DNA of 64,000 nt, from positions 1 to 64,000 of the forward strand of contig NZ_JAHUWN010000025.1 of NCBI RefSeq assembly GCF_019219025.1. The letters run 5' to 3'. The notes beneath the pieces are model-generated. The model saw only the letters and a list, made by a program, of their open reading frames with translations. It was not told where the DNA came from and did not search any database. Position 1 is the first letter of the stretch. Each line of letters opens with the position of its first letter. A program made the position numbers and the translations under genes. Shown here one piece after another: positions 42,238-51,057 of the stretch. This stretch comes from Bacillus sp. sid0103 (GTDB lineage Bacteria > Bacillota > Bacilli > Bacillales_B > DSM-18226).

Positions 42238-43299
42238 TTGAAAAAACATAAAATTGGCATTGCACTATCACTAGTCCTTGCTGCAGGTACTTTATTAGGT
42301 GCATGTGGAAAAAGTAATGATAACAAAGGCAAAGAAAATGCCTTCTCTGTAGCTATGGTTACAGACATCGGCGGTGTTGACGACAAATCATTTAACCAAT
42401 CTTCTTGGGAAGGACTCCAAAATTTTGGTAAAGAAAATGACTTAAAAAAAGGAAAAGGCGGATATGATTACCTTCAATCCAAATCGGATGCTGATTACAC
42501 AACAAACTTAAATACTCTCGTTCGTCAAGGGTTTGACTTAGTATACGCTATCGGTTTCTTAATGCCAGCCGCTGTTGAGGAAATTGCAAAGCAACAAAAA
42601 GATTCTAAATTTGCGATTGTTGATGCTGAAGTAAAGCTGCCAAACGTTGCAAGCATTCTATTTAAAGAGCAAGAAGCAGGATTCCTTGCAGGAATCGCAG
42701 CTGCCAAAACAACAAAATCTAATCACATTGGATTTATTGGCGGTATGGAAATTCCTGTTGTCGAACGTTTCGAATCTGGTTTCTTAGCCGGTGTAAAAGC
42801 TGCTAAACCAGAGGTAAAAGTTGACGTACAATATGCAGGTGCGTTTGACAAGGCCGAGCTTGGTCAAGCAATCGCTTCTAAAATGTATTCTTCAGGAGCG
42901 GACGTAATCTTCCACTCAGCTGGGGCTACTGGTGTCGGTCTATTCAAAGAAGCCACTGACCGTAAGGCAAAAAACCCTGGCAAAGAAATTTGGGCAATTG
43001 GTGTAGACCGTGACCAAGCAGATATGGGCCCAGATGTTGTCCTCACATCAGCATTAAAACGCGTTGATATAGCTGTTAAAGACCTTGCAACAAAGACAAA
43101 AGATGGAAATTTCCCTGGCGGCAAAGTTGCATTATATGGTTTAACTGAAGATGGTGTTGGCTTAGCACCTATCAATGCGAAAGCTTCAAACAAAGCTGAT
43201 ATTGAAGCAACAGTCAAAGAATGGGCTGAAAAGATTAAAACAGGTGCAGTAAAAGTTCCTGAAACACGTGATGAATTAAAAACATTTAGTGCAAAATAA
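42238..43299 (+). CDS. BMP-family nucleoside-binding lipoprotein
   Basis: The 353-residue protein is a substrate-binding lipoprotein with signal peptide and lipobox LLGAC (Cys23). The BMP/PnrA core follows: MVTDIGGVDDKSFNQSSWEGL, DLVYAIGFLMPAA, GFIGGMEIPVVERFESGF and WAIGVDRDQADMGPDVVLTSALK. BMP proteins (BmpA, PnrA, B. subtilis Med/YufN) bind purine or other nucleosides and feed ABC permeases. The start is TTG after AGGAGG. The permease and ATPase genes are not adjacent. Its operators match those of psuK, so it probably captures pseudouridine or a related nucleoside. That link is an inference from shared sites. Confidence 0.88.
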   Translation: MKKHKIGIALSLVLAAGTLLGACGKSNDNKGKENAFSVAMVTDIGGVDDKSFNQSSWEGLQNFGKENDLKKGKGGYDYLQSKSDADYTTNLNTLVRQGFDLVYAIGFLMPAAVEEIAKQQKDSKFAIVDAEVKLPNVASILFKEQEAGFLAGIAAAKTTKSNHIGFIGGMEIPVVERFESGFLAGVKAAKPEVKVDVQYAGAFDKAELGQAIASKMYSSGADVIFHSAGATGVGLFKEATDRKAKNPGKEIWAIGVDRDQADMGPDVVLTSALKRVDIAVKDLATKTKDGNFPGGKVALYGLTEDGVGLAPINAKASNKADIEATVKEWAEKIKTGAVKVPETRDELKTFSAK

Positions 43300-43310
43300 T
43301 AAAAAAAGTT

Positions 43311-43348
43311 AAAAAACCTGTATAGATTTTATTCTATGCGGGTTTTTT
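43311..43348 (+). terminator. Intrinsic terminator of the BMP gene
   Basis: AAAAAACCTGTATAGA pairs with TCTATGCGGGTTTTTT (one or two wobble positions), ending in six T residues. Confidence 0.85.
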
Positions 43349-43391
43349 AATGGAGAAAATCAGTGTGATGACGCTTACCTTTTTTAATAGT

Positions 43392-43453
43392 TTGACATTT
43401 TAAAAACTTAGATGTACAATTTAAACATAAGTTTATATTTTAAACATTAGTTT
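43392..43453 (+). promoter_or_regulatory. Sigma-A promoter and paired AAAC-N4-GTTT operators of psuK-psuG
   Basis: TTGACA (43392-43397) and TACAAT (43415-43420) are 17 bases apart. AAACATAAGTTT (from 43423) and AAACATTAGTTT (from 43442) follow at 19-base spacing, exactly as in the BMP promoter. This is repressor-type placement. Confidence 0.75.
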
Positions 43454-43466
43454 GAGAGGTGGGTTT

Positions 43467-44576
43467 ATGCCTGAAAAATTGACAGAGAAAGAACAAGTGA
43501 TCTTCGATTTAATACGAAAGAACCCTTATATTTCTCAACAGGAGCTTGCGGCTGTATTAGGATTATCTCGGCCCTCCATTGCAAATATTATTTCTGGTCT
43601 AATTAGAAAAGGAACTATTTTAGGCAGAGCCTATATTTTAAATGAATCACAACAGGTTATTTGTATTGGTGGAGCAAATATTGATCGTAAACTTCACATC
43701 AAAGATATGGCTCAATTAGGTACATCCAATCCGATATACTCCACTCAGAATGCGGGCGGGGTGGCACGAAATATCGCTGAAAACATAGGACGGCTTGGGC
43801 TGGAAGTGTCACTTATATCGACATGTGGCAATGATATGGACTGGTCATTTATCGAAGAATCATCATCTCTTTATATGAACTTAGAAAACGTGACCTCATT
43901 CCCTGAAAAATCAACAGGCTCCTACACGGCTGTTTTGGACTCTAATGGAGAATTAATTATTGCATTAGCCGATATGGAAGTATATGAGGCGATCTCACCT
44001 GACTTAATGCTTAAAAATGATGGATTACTAAGCAGGTCCAAATGTATAATGGTCGATTTAAACTGTCCGAAAGAGACCATACAATTCTTATGTCATTTTG
44101 CAAAAAACCATGGCTTACCTATCGTCTTAATACCAGTTTCATCACCAAAGATGAATCGATTACCAGATGACTTAGATGGTGTGACATGGCTTATTACGAA
44201 CCGTGATGAAACGGAAACTTACTTTAACATGAAAATTACAAATGAAGAAGATTGGAAGAACGCTTTAGAAAAATGGCTTTCATTAGGAATATCCAATGTA
44301 GTCATCACGAATGGAAAAGAAGGCTCAATGATTGGCAATAAAGAAGAAGGAATATTTCATGTTCCTTCTATTGAAATTAATGAAATTGTAGATGTTACCG
44401 GGGCAGGAGATGCTTTTTCCTCTGCTGTTATCTACTCCTGGTTAGAGGGGAAAACTTTAATCGAAATTGCCAAAGCTGGAAGTATTAATGCGGCTAAAAC
44501 ACTGCAATCACCCTATACAGTCCGGCAGGATTTATCAGCAGCACAACTACAAAAAGACATGGAGGAATTATCATGA
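43467..44576 (+). CDS. psuK: Pseudouridine kinase with N-terminal winged helix
   Basis: I start at ATG 43467, 4-5 bases after GAGAGGTGG; a TTG 15 bases earlier lies inside the operator. The roughly 369-residue protein has an N-terminal winged-helix domain (about 3-58: [38 protein letters not shown]). A PfkB sugar-kinase domain follows, with [27 protein letters not shown] and the catalytic [12 protein letters not shown]. PfkB proteins paired with PsuG phosphorylate pseudouridine to its 5'-phosphate. The fused DNA-binding domain may let the kinase regulate its own operon, perhaps through the AAAC-N4-GTTT sites. The stop overlaps psuG by four bases. Confidence 0.9.
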   Translation: MPEKLTEKEQVIFDLIRKNPYISQQELAAVLGLSRPSIANIISGLIRKGTILGRAYILNESQQVICIGGANIDRKLHIKDMAQLGTSNPIYSTQNAGGVARNIAENIGRLGLEVSLISTCGNDMDWSFIEESSSLYMNLENVTSFPEKSTGSYTAVLDSNGELIIALADMEVYEAISPDLMLKNDGLLSRSKCIMVDLNCPKETIQFLCHFAKNHGLPIVLIPVSSPKMNRLPDDLDGVTWLITNRDETETYFNMKITNEEDWKNALEKWLSLGISNVVITNGKEGSMIGNKEEGIFHVPSIEINEIVDVTGAGDAFSSAVIYSWLEGKTLIEIAKAGSINAAKTLQSPYTVRQDLSAAQLQKDMEELS

Positions 44577-45487
44577 AACAATATATTACTTTATCTGAAG
44601 AAGTGCGCGCCGCAAAAGAACAAGGAAAACCAATCGTTGCCTTAGAGTCTACGATTATCTCCCATGGTATGCCTTATCCACAAAATGTGAAAACCGCTCG
44701 TGAAGTGGAACAAATTATCCGAGATAATGGAGCCGTCCCGGCAACAATTGCCATTGTAGATGGAAAAATTAAAATCGGTTTATCCAATGAAGAGTTAGAA
44801 ATGTTCGGAAAAAGTACAGATGTAGCAAAAGCATCAAGACGTGATTTAGCTTATTTAATCGCTACAAAAAAACTAGGGGCAACAACAGTAGCGGCAACAA
44901 TGATTTGCGCAGAAGCAGCAGGAATTAATATCTTCGTTACTGGGGGTATTGGCGGTGCTCACCGAGGAGCCGAGACTACCATGGATATCTCTGCAGACCT
45001 AGAAGAACTAGGGCAAACAAACGTGGCTGTCATTTGTGCGGGTGCCAAATCGATTTTGGATTTAGGGTTAACGATGGAATATCTTGAAACAAAAGGTGTA
45101 CCGGTTATTGGCTATCAAACCGACGTACTCCCTGCCTTCTATACCCGTAATAGTGAATTCTCAGTAAACTTCCGTGCAGACGATGTAGATACAATCGCCT
45201 CAACTTTAAAAGTTAAATGGGATTTACACCTTAAAGGTGGAGCAGTTATTGCCAACCCAATTCCTAAAGAATTTGCCATGGATGAGAAAACCATTAATAA
45301 CGTAATTGAATCGGCATTAAATGAAGCACAAGAACGACACATTTCCGGTAAAGAAGTAACGCCATTCTTACTAGGAAAGGTGAAAGAACTAACAGGAGGC
45401 AAAAGCCTTGAAGCAAACATTGCTCTAGTTAAAAACAATGCAGTAGTTGGAGCAAAACTTGCTGTAAGTTTTAATGCAATGAAATAA
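44573..45487 (+). CDS. psuG: Pseudouridine-5'-phosphate glycosidase
   Basis: The 304-residue protein is the PsuG/Indigoidine synthase A-like enzyme that cleaves the C-C glycosidic bond of pseudouridine 5'-phosphate to uracil and ribose 5-phosphate. Visible signatures are [71 protein letters not shown] (with manganese- and phosphate-binding residues) and NPIPKEFAM. The length is normal. It is translationally coupled to psuK by an ATGA overlap and ends at a terminator 30 bases downstream. The call is firm. Confidence 0.95.
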   Translation: MKQYITLSEEVRAAKEQGKPIVALESTIISHGMPYPQNVKTAREVEQIIRDNGAVPATIAIVDGKIKIGLSNEELEMFGKSTDVAKASRRDLAYLIATKKLGATTVAATMICAEAAGINIFVTGGIGGAHRGAETTMDISADLEELGQTNVAVICAGAKSILDLGLTMEYLETKGVPVIGYQTDVLPAFYTRNSEFSVNFRADDVDTIASTLKVKWDLHLKGGAVIANPIPKEFAMDEKTINNVIESALNEAQERHISGKEVTPFLLGKVKELTGGKSLEANIALVKNNAVVGAKLAVSFNAMK

Positions 45488-45516
45488 GAATTTAAAAAAA
45501 TTAGGCAGATGCTTTC

Positions 45517-45563
45517 AGCTTGTAGACAAAATCAAGGTACTTGACAAGTCTACAAGCTTTTTT
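45517..45563 (+). terminator. Intrinsic terminator of psuK-psuG
   Basis: AGCTTGTAGAC (45517-45527) pairs with GTCTACAAGCT (45548-45558) and is followed by TTTTTT. Confidence 0.85.
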
Positions 45564-45663
45564 ATATCCATGAGGCAGCATGCTACTAAAAATCAGTAAA
45601 TCCCCGGCCTTTGTCACCACTTTTGTTGGGGTAAACTGTTTATATAATCGATTTAGGAAAGAC

Positions 45664-45692
45664 AAAAAGTACCTCAAGAATAGAGGTACTTT
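45664..45692 (-). terminator. Intrinsic terminator of the aldolase-like gene
   Basis: AAAGTACCTC and GAGGTACTTT form a 10-bp stem with a 7-base loop and a TTTTTGTC tail on the minus strand, 13 bases after the stop at 45705. Confidence 0.88.
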
Positions 45693-45704
45693 GAGCATTC
45701 TAAT

Positions 45705-46664
45705 TTATTTTGTAGCAGGTGCTAGTGTACTTTCAGGTGAAGTTACTTTGTCATAAAAATCGACGAATTTATCACGGTCCGTACTGTCCCGGTAAGCCAT
45801 GGCAACACGTGGATGTTCATTAAGGACACCTGAAATCATATAAGGAATGATGTAGCCCCACTCCCACTTTTCACGCATTTCCAGCATATGTTCTTCAATC
45901 ACACGAAGAACTGGCTGAAGCTCATAGCTTGGTTTTTGGATATAGCTAACAAGAAGCTCTGTGTTACAATTACCAGCAGCACGACCCATGCCATAAACAG
46001 ACGAATCCAGAAATGAAACCCCATTACGCAACGCCGTTAATGTATTAGCGAATGCTAATTGCATATTGTTATGCGTATGGATCCCAAGCTGTTTGTTAGG
46101 AATCATTTCTTTGAATTTTTTCACTTGATGCTCTATATCCACAGGATCTAAGCTGCCAAAGGAGTCAACGATATAGACCACATCTACAGGGCTTTCCTTC
46201 ACCAATTCAAACGCTTTAATGAGCTGTTGTTCAGGTACACTCGATAATGCCATAATGTTTAGGGAAGTTTCATAACCCAAATCATGGAACATTTGGACAA
46301 GTTCTAATCCTTTATCAACTTCACGGATATAACAAGCCACTCGAATCATATCTAAAACACTTTGTTCACGAGGTAAAATATCATTGGGGTCTACCCGCCC
46401 AATATCTACTAAAGCCGATAGCTTGGTGAACTTTTTCACAGGGATAATTTCATTTAAGAAGTTATCGTCAAGAAATCTCCATGGATTGGGCTCAGTCGCT
46501 TTAAGAAGCTTAGGAGAATTTTTGTAGCCAATCTCCATGTATTCAACACCTGCTTCACTAAGGCCATTATACAAGTCTTGAACAAATTTAACACTGAAAT
46601 CCCAATTGTTTACTAATCCTCCATCACGAATAGTACAGTCAATAATTTTGCTACTTTGTTCCAT
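45705..46664 (-). CDS. DRE-TIM (HMGL-like) aldolase, substrate unknown
   Basis: The 319-residue protein has the DRE-TIM metallolyase signature near its N-terminus, IIDCTIRDGGLVNNWDF. It also has the metal-binding HTHNN segment (LGIHTHNNMQLAFANTL) and the GMGRAAGN loop, as in HMG-CoA lyase, 4-hydroxy-2-oxovalerate aldolase and isopropylmalate/homocitrate synthase families. The catalytic domain is complete but no regulatory domain is attached. The motif DCTIRDGG differs from the DVTLRDG of DmpG-type aldolases, so it is probably not the missing last step of the anthranilate pathway. It stands alone, with GGGGGAAA before ATG 46664. Confidence 0.8.
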   Translation of the reverse strand: MEQSSKIIDCTIRDGGLVNNWDFSVKFVQDLYNGLSEAGVEYMEIGYKNSPKLLKATEPNPWRFLDDNFLNEIIPVKKFTKLSALVDIGRVDPNDILPREQSVLDMIRVACYIREVDKGLELVQMFHDLGYETSLNIMALSSVPEQQLIKAFELVKESPVDVVYIVDSFGSLDPVDIEHQVKKFKEMIPNKQLGIHTHNNMQLAFANTLTALRNGVSFLDSSVYGMGRAAGNCNTELLVSYIQKPSYELQPVLRVIEEHMLEMREKWEWGYIIPYMISGVLNEHPRVAMAYRDSTDRDKFVDFYDKVTSPESTLAPATK

Positions 46665-46839
46665 GATCGTATTTCCCCCTGTTTAATTCCGCTTTTATTA
46701 TTATTATTTCATACTTTTACGCTTTTAAGCACTAAAATTTCTTATTGTGTTTATATCATGGTTTGTCCGAAGGTGTCAACCTATTTTCCGAAGATTGATA
46801 AACTCGAAGAAAAATAGAAAGAACGCTCGGACCTTTCCA

Positions 46840-48201
46840 TTATTTAAACATTTTTCCTGGATTTAATATTCCAAGTGGATCAAACTGGTCTTTTATCATT
46901 TTCATCAGATGAATTGAACTGGCATGTTCTTTATATAAATAATCTATCTTCCCTAGTCCAATTCCATGTTCACCTGTAGCTGTACCGCCACAATCAATCG
47001 CATATTCTACAATTTTTTGATTCACGGTATGTGCCTTATCTGACTCAACTGGGTCATTCGGATTAATCATAATTAACGCATGAAAGTTTCCATCCCCAAC
47101 ATGCCCTACGATTCCTCCAACCAATCCATAACTTTCAAGTAAGGAACTTGCATGAGAAATCGCATCTGGTAACTTGGATAATGGCACACAAACGTCAGTA
47201 CTCATATTTTTCTTTTCAGGATAACCGTGTTTAAATGCATAAGCTAAGGTATGACGTGCCTCCCACAATTGCGCTTTTTTCAGAGAGTCTGTTTCAAATT
47301 TAAACTGACTACAACCTTCTAACTCCGCTAATTCCTTGGCGAATGCAACATCTGCTTTTATACCTTCTTCATTTCCATGGAACTCCATAAATAAAGTGGG
47401 CTGCTCAGGATATACGGTTTCGTTATGTATATTAACTTGTTTCATAGAACGGTCATCGACTAGTTCAATACGGGCAATTGGGATGCCTGAGCCGACCATT
47501 GCATTTGCCGCTTTAATGGCATGATCAACAGAAGGGAATACTGCTCTACATGCAAGTGTTGCTTCAGGAATTCCGAAAACTTTTAAAGTGATTTCTGTAA
47601 AAACGCCTAATGTTCCTTCTGAGCCAACAAATAATGGAGTTAAATTATAACCAGACGAAGATTTAGCTGCTAACCCACCGATGTTTGCAATTTCTCCATT
47701 CGCTAAAACTACCTCAAGACCTCTTACGACATCTTTCATTGCACCATATTTTACAGTGGTTGTCCCCGAGGCATTCGTACTAGTCATACCGCCAATCGTC
47801 GCGTCTGCACCGGGATCAACAGGAAAGAAAAGGCCATACTTTTTGAGTGCTTTATTCAATTGTTTTCGAGTTACACCCGGTTGTACCTTTACGAGAAGGT
47901 CATTTTGCCTTACTTCAATGATGTGATTCATCAACTGAAAATCCATCGAGATCCCGCCTGAAACAGGAATAGGGTGGCCTTCAAGGCTGGAACCAGCCCC
48001 AAAAGGGACAACGGGTATTTGATACTTGTAAGCTATTTTCATAATTTCTGAAATCTCCAGCTTACTTTTTGGAAAAACAACAATATCTGGATTCACAGGT
48101 TGATGATAGGATTCATCTTTGCTGTGATGTTCTAAAATGGTTGGATTATCACTTATTTGTTCAATAGGCAGAAGGTTTCTTAAAGCTTTTATCCATTCCA
48201 A
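46840..48201 (-). CDS. GlcD-like FAD-linked oxidase (glycolate/D-lactate dehydrogenase)
   Basis: The 453-residue protein belongs to the FAD-linked oxidase family. A PCMH-type FAD-binding domain covers about 35-215 with VPFGAGSSLEGHPIPV and PGADATIGGMTSTNASGTTT, and the C-terminal oxidase domain contains GGIVGHVGDGNFHALIM and TGEHGIGLGK. GlcD, D-lactate and D-2-hydroxyglutarate dehydrogenases share this form. No GlcE or GlcF subunit gene is adjacent, which favours a single-subunit D-lactate-type enzyme. The start is TTG after AGAGGATG. It is a single-gene unit between the aldolase-like and deacetylase genes. Confidence 0.87.
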   Translation of the reverse strand: MEWIKALRNLLPIEQISDNPTILEHHSKDESYHQPVNPDIVVFPKSKLEISEIMKIAYKYQIPVVPFGAGSSLEGHPIPVSGGISMDFQLMNHIIEVRQNDLLVKVQPGVTRKQLNKALKKYGLFFPVDPGADATIGGMTSTNASGTTTVKYGAMKDVVRGLEVVLANGEIANIGGLAAKSSSGYNLTPLFVGSEGTLGVFTEITLKVFGIPEATLACRAVFPSVDHAIKAANAMVGSGIPIARIELVDDRSMKQVNIHNETVYPEQPTLFMEFHGNEEGIKADVAFAKELAELEGCSQFKFETDSLKKAQLWEARHTLAYAFKHGYPEKKNMSTDVCVPLSKLPDAISHASSLLESYGLVGGIVGHVGDGNFHALIMINPNDPVESDKAHTVNQKIVEYAIDCGGTATGEHGIGLGKIDYLYKEHASSIHLMKMIKDQFDPLGILNPGKMFK

Positions 48202-48308
48202 AAGTTTTACATCCTCTCTTTATCTGTAATTATTAATCATTATTACTCTTTTACTCTACTTTTACAAACAATTCGCAATTTCCTGCCAACTCCTGATCTT
48301 TAAAAACG

Positions 48309-48337
48309 TAAAAAAGCCACCTATTTATATTAGGTGA
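48309..48337 (-). terminator. Intrinsic terminator of the PTS operon
   Basis: CACCTA-ATATAAA-TAGGTG with a GGCTTTTTTACG tail on the minus strand follows the deacetylase gene. Confidence 0.8.
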
Positions 48338-48384
48338 CCAAGAGGTTATTACTGAGTCTACTCCACTTTTGCTCGTCAAACAGT

Positions 48385-49089
48385 TTAAATTAAGATCATG
48401 GTTTTAGGTATTTGAACTGATGTCAGAATTTCTAACTCTGTTAATCTCTGAAAAGCATAAGATGACCCGTGAAATAGGTTATTATCTAGGTATGCTGGGT
48501 GACACATCACTTCAACGGTCATGCCATCTTTAATACGTTCCTTCAACTTTGTAAAATAATCTGGTTTAACACCTTCACCATAGAAATCGAACAATGATAC
48601 GTCAGAGAAAGAGTCCACACCATCAATGGAATCAAATCCATTCTTCCTTACCGGCAGTTTGAATTTCGCTGATAAACTCTTAATAACTGGATTTAATTCT
48701 TTCAATGTATGAACATGGTGATGGCTATCAAGATGAGTTGGTTTAAGTCCTGATCGGATAAATCGGTCGATCTGAGCTGTCCACTCCCTTTCCAGTTCTT
48801 CTAATGAAATAACTTTTGGGTTAAAAGTAGACAAGGATTTAAAATGGCCAGTATCATCAACCAATGATGGTACATTGTCTTCTAATGGTCTCCCACATGT
48901 TAGGACGAGATGTATTCCAACCCGCAATTTTGGATATTCTTTTGCCAATTGAATGGCATGTTCGGTCCCTGCCATGGTCATCATCATCGTGGTTGAATTG
49001 ACAATTCCATACAAATAACTGTCGATGATGCCATGGTTTACGCCATGGCTAAACCCAAAGTCGTCCGCATTAACGATTAATTTAATCAA
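48385..49089 (-). CDS. chbG: ChbG/YdjC-family carbohydrate deacetylase
   Basis: The 234-residue protein has the YdjC/ChbG signatures: NADDFGFSHGVNHGI with metal-binding aspartate, VGIHLVLTCGRPL and HLDSHHHVHTL with the metal-binding histidines, and VEVMCHPAYLDNNL at the end. E. coli ChbG removes one acetyl group from diacetylchitobiose 6-phosphate so that the downstream glycosidase can act. Its presence as the last gene of this PTS operon therefore suggests chitobiose rather than plain cellobiose as substrate. The start is TTG after AAGGTGAT; the IIA gene ends 95 bases upstream. Confidence 0.87.
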   Translation of the reverse strand: MIKLIVNADDFGFSHGVNHGIIDSYLYGIVNSTTMMMTMAGTEHAIQLAKEYPKLRVGIHLVLTCGRPLEDNVPSLVDDTGHFKSLSTFNPKVISLEELEREWTAQIDRFIRSGLKPTHLDSHHHVHTLKELNPVIKSLSAKFKLPVRKNGFDSIDGVDSFSDVSLFDFYGEGVKPDYFTKLKERIKDGMTVEVMCHPAYLDNNLFHGSSYAFQRLTELEILTSVQIPKTMILI

Positions 49090-49183
49090 GATTTAATCAC
49101 CTTACTAATTTTTTGGCGTGTACGTAAAGAGACAAGATATTTATATCGCTTTCTGGAAAATAATATTACTATCTCTTATCAAA

Positions 49184-49492
49184 TCAATTTATTCTATAGT
49201 ATAGTTCAACCATTTCTGCAGCCAAATCCTTCACAGTCATCGCATTCATTAAATGATCTTGTGCGTGAATCATAAGTAAAGAGACCTCCGTTTTTTCTCC
49301 CCTTATCTCCCCTTGAATGAGTGATGTCTGAATATGGTGAGCCCCATTTAATGCGTGATCTGCTTCCTTTAATTTTTCTCTTGCACCTACAAAGTCGCCT
49401 TGCTTTGCTGCAAGCATTGCTTCCATGGCAGCACTGCGGCCGTTGCCGCCATGGAGAATAATTTGAAAGATTACATGTTCTAAATTTTCCAT
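49184..49492 (-). CDS. chbA: PTS lactose/cellobiose-type IIA component
   Basis: The 102-residue helical protein is a PTS IIA of the Lac/Chb family. The N-terminal part contains [31 protein letters not shown] is central, and the phosphorylated histidine is expected at His76 in [12 protein letters not shown]. It relays phosphate from HPr to the IIB component encoded at 52434. A 105-bp dispersed repeat lies between it and the upstream 6-phospho-glycosidase gene. ATG 49492 follows GAGGGAGAAG. Confidence 0.9.
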   Translation of the reverse strand: MENLEHVIFQIILHGGNGRSAAMEAMLAAKQGDFVGAREKLKEADHALNGAHHIQTSLIQGEIRGEKTEVSLLMIHAQDHLMNAMTVKDLAAEMVELYYRIN

Positions 49493-49537
49493 TCTTCTCC
49501 CTCACCTACTGATAATTAGGCAGTGTTAAAGTTGCCT

Positions 49538-49642
49538 GTTGATTTCCGCGGTTCGGGGAGCCTCCTCGGCGCTTAAGCGCCTGCGGGTTCTCCCCTGTCC
49601 CGTACTCCCGCAGGAGTCTCGCTGTATCCGCGTCCAATCAAC
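49538..49642. repeat. Dispersed Bacillus palindromic repeat (MITE-like) inside the PTS operon
   Basis: Ends are GTTGATTTCCGCG and a CCGCGTCCAATCAAC inverted copy. The interior has CCTCCTCGGCGCTTAAGCGC, TGCGGGTTCTCCC and CTCCCGCAGGAGTCTCGC, far richer in GC than the surroundings. Sequences of this pattern recur many times in Bacillus-group genomes, from memory. It can form a large hairpin in the operon mRNA between chbF and chbA. Confidence 0.75.
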
Positions 49643-49667
49643 TTGGATACAAAATCAACAATGATCT

Positions 49668-50996
49668 TTAACCCAGCCTATGATTAAAGAACTGTGGTAA
49701 ATATTCTTTATGGGCTTCGAGCATTTCGTCTAATATGACTTTTGCGACGCGATCGCTTGGGACAAAAGGATTTATTGTCATGGCAAGTAACGCTGTCGCA
49801 TAATCCCCACTGATTGCCGCTTCAATCGCTACCCTTTCAAAAGATTTCACTTGTTGAACAAGTCCACGAACTTGTATTGGTAAATCACCTACAGCAATCG
49901 GTTTTGGCCCATCCTTTGTAATGATACAGCTGATTTCTACAGCGGAATCAAATGGGAGACTTGAGATTGCTCCCTTATTTATGGTGTTAACTGCCTGGAT
50001 GTCACGTTTGTCTGTATACATCGAATGGATGAGTCTTACGGCTGCATCACTATAATAGGCGCCGCCTCTCTTTTCTAATTGAGGCGGCTTAATGGCTAAA
50101 TGGGGATCTCGATATAACTCAAACAGCTCTTCTTCTAGCTTTTTAACGACCTTGGCACGTGTTCCTCCTTCTTGATAATTTTTCAATTCTTTTTCAAGCA
50201 TATCTCCAGATTTATAATAGTAATTATGATATGGGCACGGGAAAACATCCAACGCCGTCAAAAACTCTGGCTCCCAACCCATGGCATGAATGTTTTGCAT
50301 TGTAATGCTTTTCTCTGGATCATTAATTAAAGAAATCACTTGATCTTTAACGGATATACCATCGACAAAAACATTTAATCCGTACACCATGTGATTTAAT
50401 CCTGCAAAATCAATTCTAACATTGTTAGGGTCTACTTCTAATAGTTTTGCAACGCCCATTTCCATTCCAATTGGCACATTACACAATCCTACAACTCTAT
50501 CAATATTACTGTAACGAAGGACAGCCTCTGTGACCATCCCAGCAGGATTTGTAAAGTTTATAAGCCAGGCATTCGGGCAGACCTCTTCCATTTCCCGGCA
50601 AATATCAAGGATGACCGGAATGGTCCTAAGTGCTTTAAATAAACCTCCAGGTCCATTTGTTTCCTGACCCAGTACACCGTGCTTCAACGGAATACTCTCA
50701 TCCTTCATACGCGCTTCAAGCAAACCAACACGAAATTGAGTGGTAACGAAATCCGCAGACTTTAACGCTTCTTTTCGGTCTAACGTCAAATGGATTTTAA
50801 TCGGAACTCCTGCCTTTTCTACCATTCTTTTCGCAAGATTACCGACAATTCCAAGCTTTTCCTTGCCTTCTTCAACATCGACCAACCATAATTCACGGAC
50901 TGGCAGTTCGTTATAATATTTTATAAATCCTTCAATAAGTTCGGGGGTATAGCTCGATCCCCCGCCTATCGTTACGATTTTTAAACCTTCTTTCAT
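49668..50996 (-). CDS. chbF: GH4 6-phospho-beta-glucosidase (ChbF/LicH-type)
   Basis: I start at ATG 50996, 7 bases after AGAGGTG, giving 442 residues; the longer frame adds eight. The NAD-binding start reads IVTIGGGSSYTPELIEGF. GH4 motifs include DFVTTQFRVGLLEARMKDE, ETNGPGGLFKALRTIPV, INFTNPAGMVTEAV, the metal-binding Cys-His pair in GLCNVPIGM and GLNHM, and the terminal NPFVPSDRVAK. GH4 enzymes use NAD and a divalent metal to hydrolyse phosphorylated disaccharides. With ChbG alongside, the substrate is probably chitobiose 6-phosphate, although cellobiose 6-phosphate is possible. Confidence 0.9.
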   Translation of the reverse strand: MKEGLKIVTIGGGSSYTPELIEGFIKYYNELPVRELWLVDVEEGKEKLGIVGNLAKRMVEKAGVPIKIHLTLDRKEALKSADFVTTQFRVGLLEARMKDESIPLKHGVLGQETNGPGGLFKALRTIPVILDICREMEEVCPNAWLINFTNPAGMVTEAVLRYSNIDRVVGLCNVPIGMEMGVAKLLEVDPNNVRIDFAGLNHMVYGLNVFVDGISVKDQVISLINDPEKSITMQNIHAMGWEPEFLTALDVFPCPYHNYYYKSGDMLEKELKNYQEGGTRAKVVKKLEEELFELYRDPHLAIKPPQLEKRGGAYYSDAAVRLIHSMYTDKRDIQAVNTINKGAISSLPFDSAVEISCIITKDGPKPIAVGDLPIQVRGLVQQVKSFERVAIEAAISGDYATALLAMTINPFVPSDRVAKVILDEMLEAHKEYLPQFFNHRLG

Positions 50997-51057
50997 TTTT
51001 TCACACCTCTGGATGATCAATTATTTATTGGTTGTAAACCTCCAATACATACCTTAT

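Noticed and set aside
45501..45698. 65-residue minus-strand reading frame
   Set aside because: It contains two intrinsic terminators on opposite strands, which explain the sequence better than coding.
45705..46664. HMGL-like aldolase as the missing 4-hydroxy-2-oxovalerate aldolase
   Set aside because: It lies over 20 kb away in another transcription unit, has DCTIRDGG rather than the DmpG-type DVTLRDG context, and no acetaldehyde dehydrogenase gene accompanies it.
49538..49642. Insertion sequence
   Set aside because: There is no transposase frame and only short inverted ends; it fits a small dispersed repeat.
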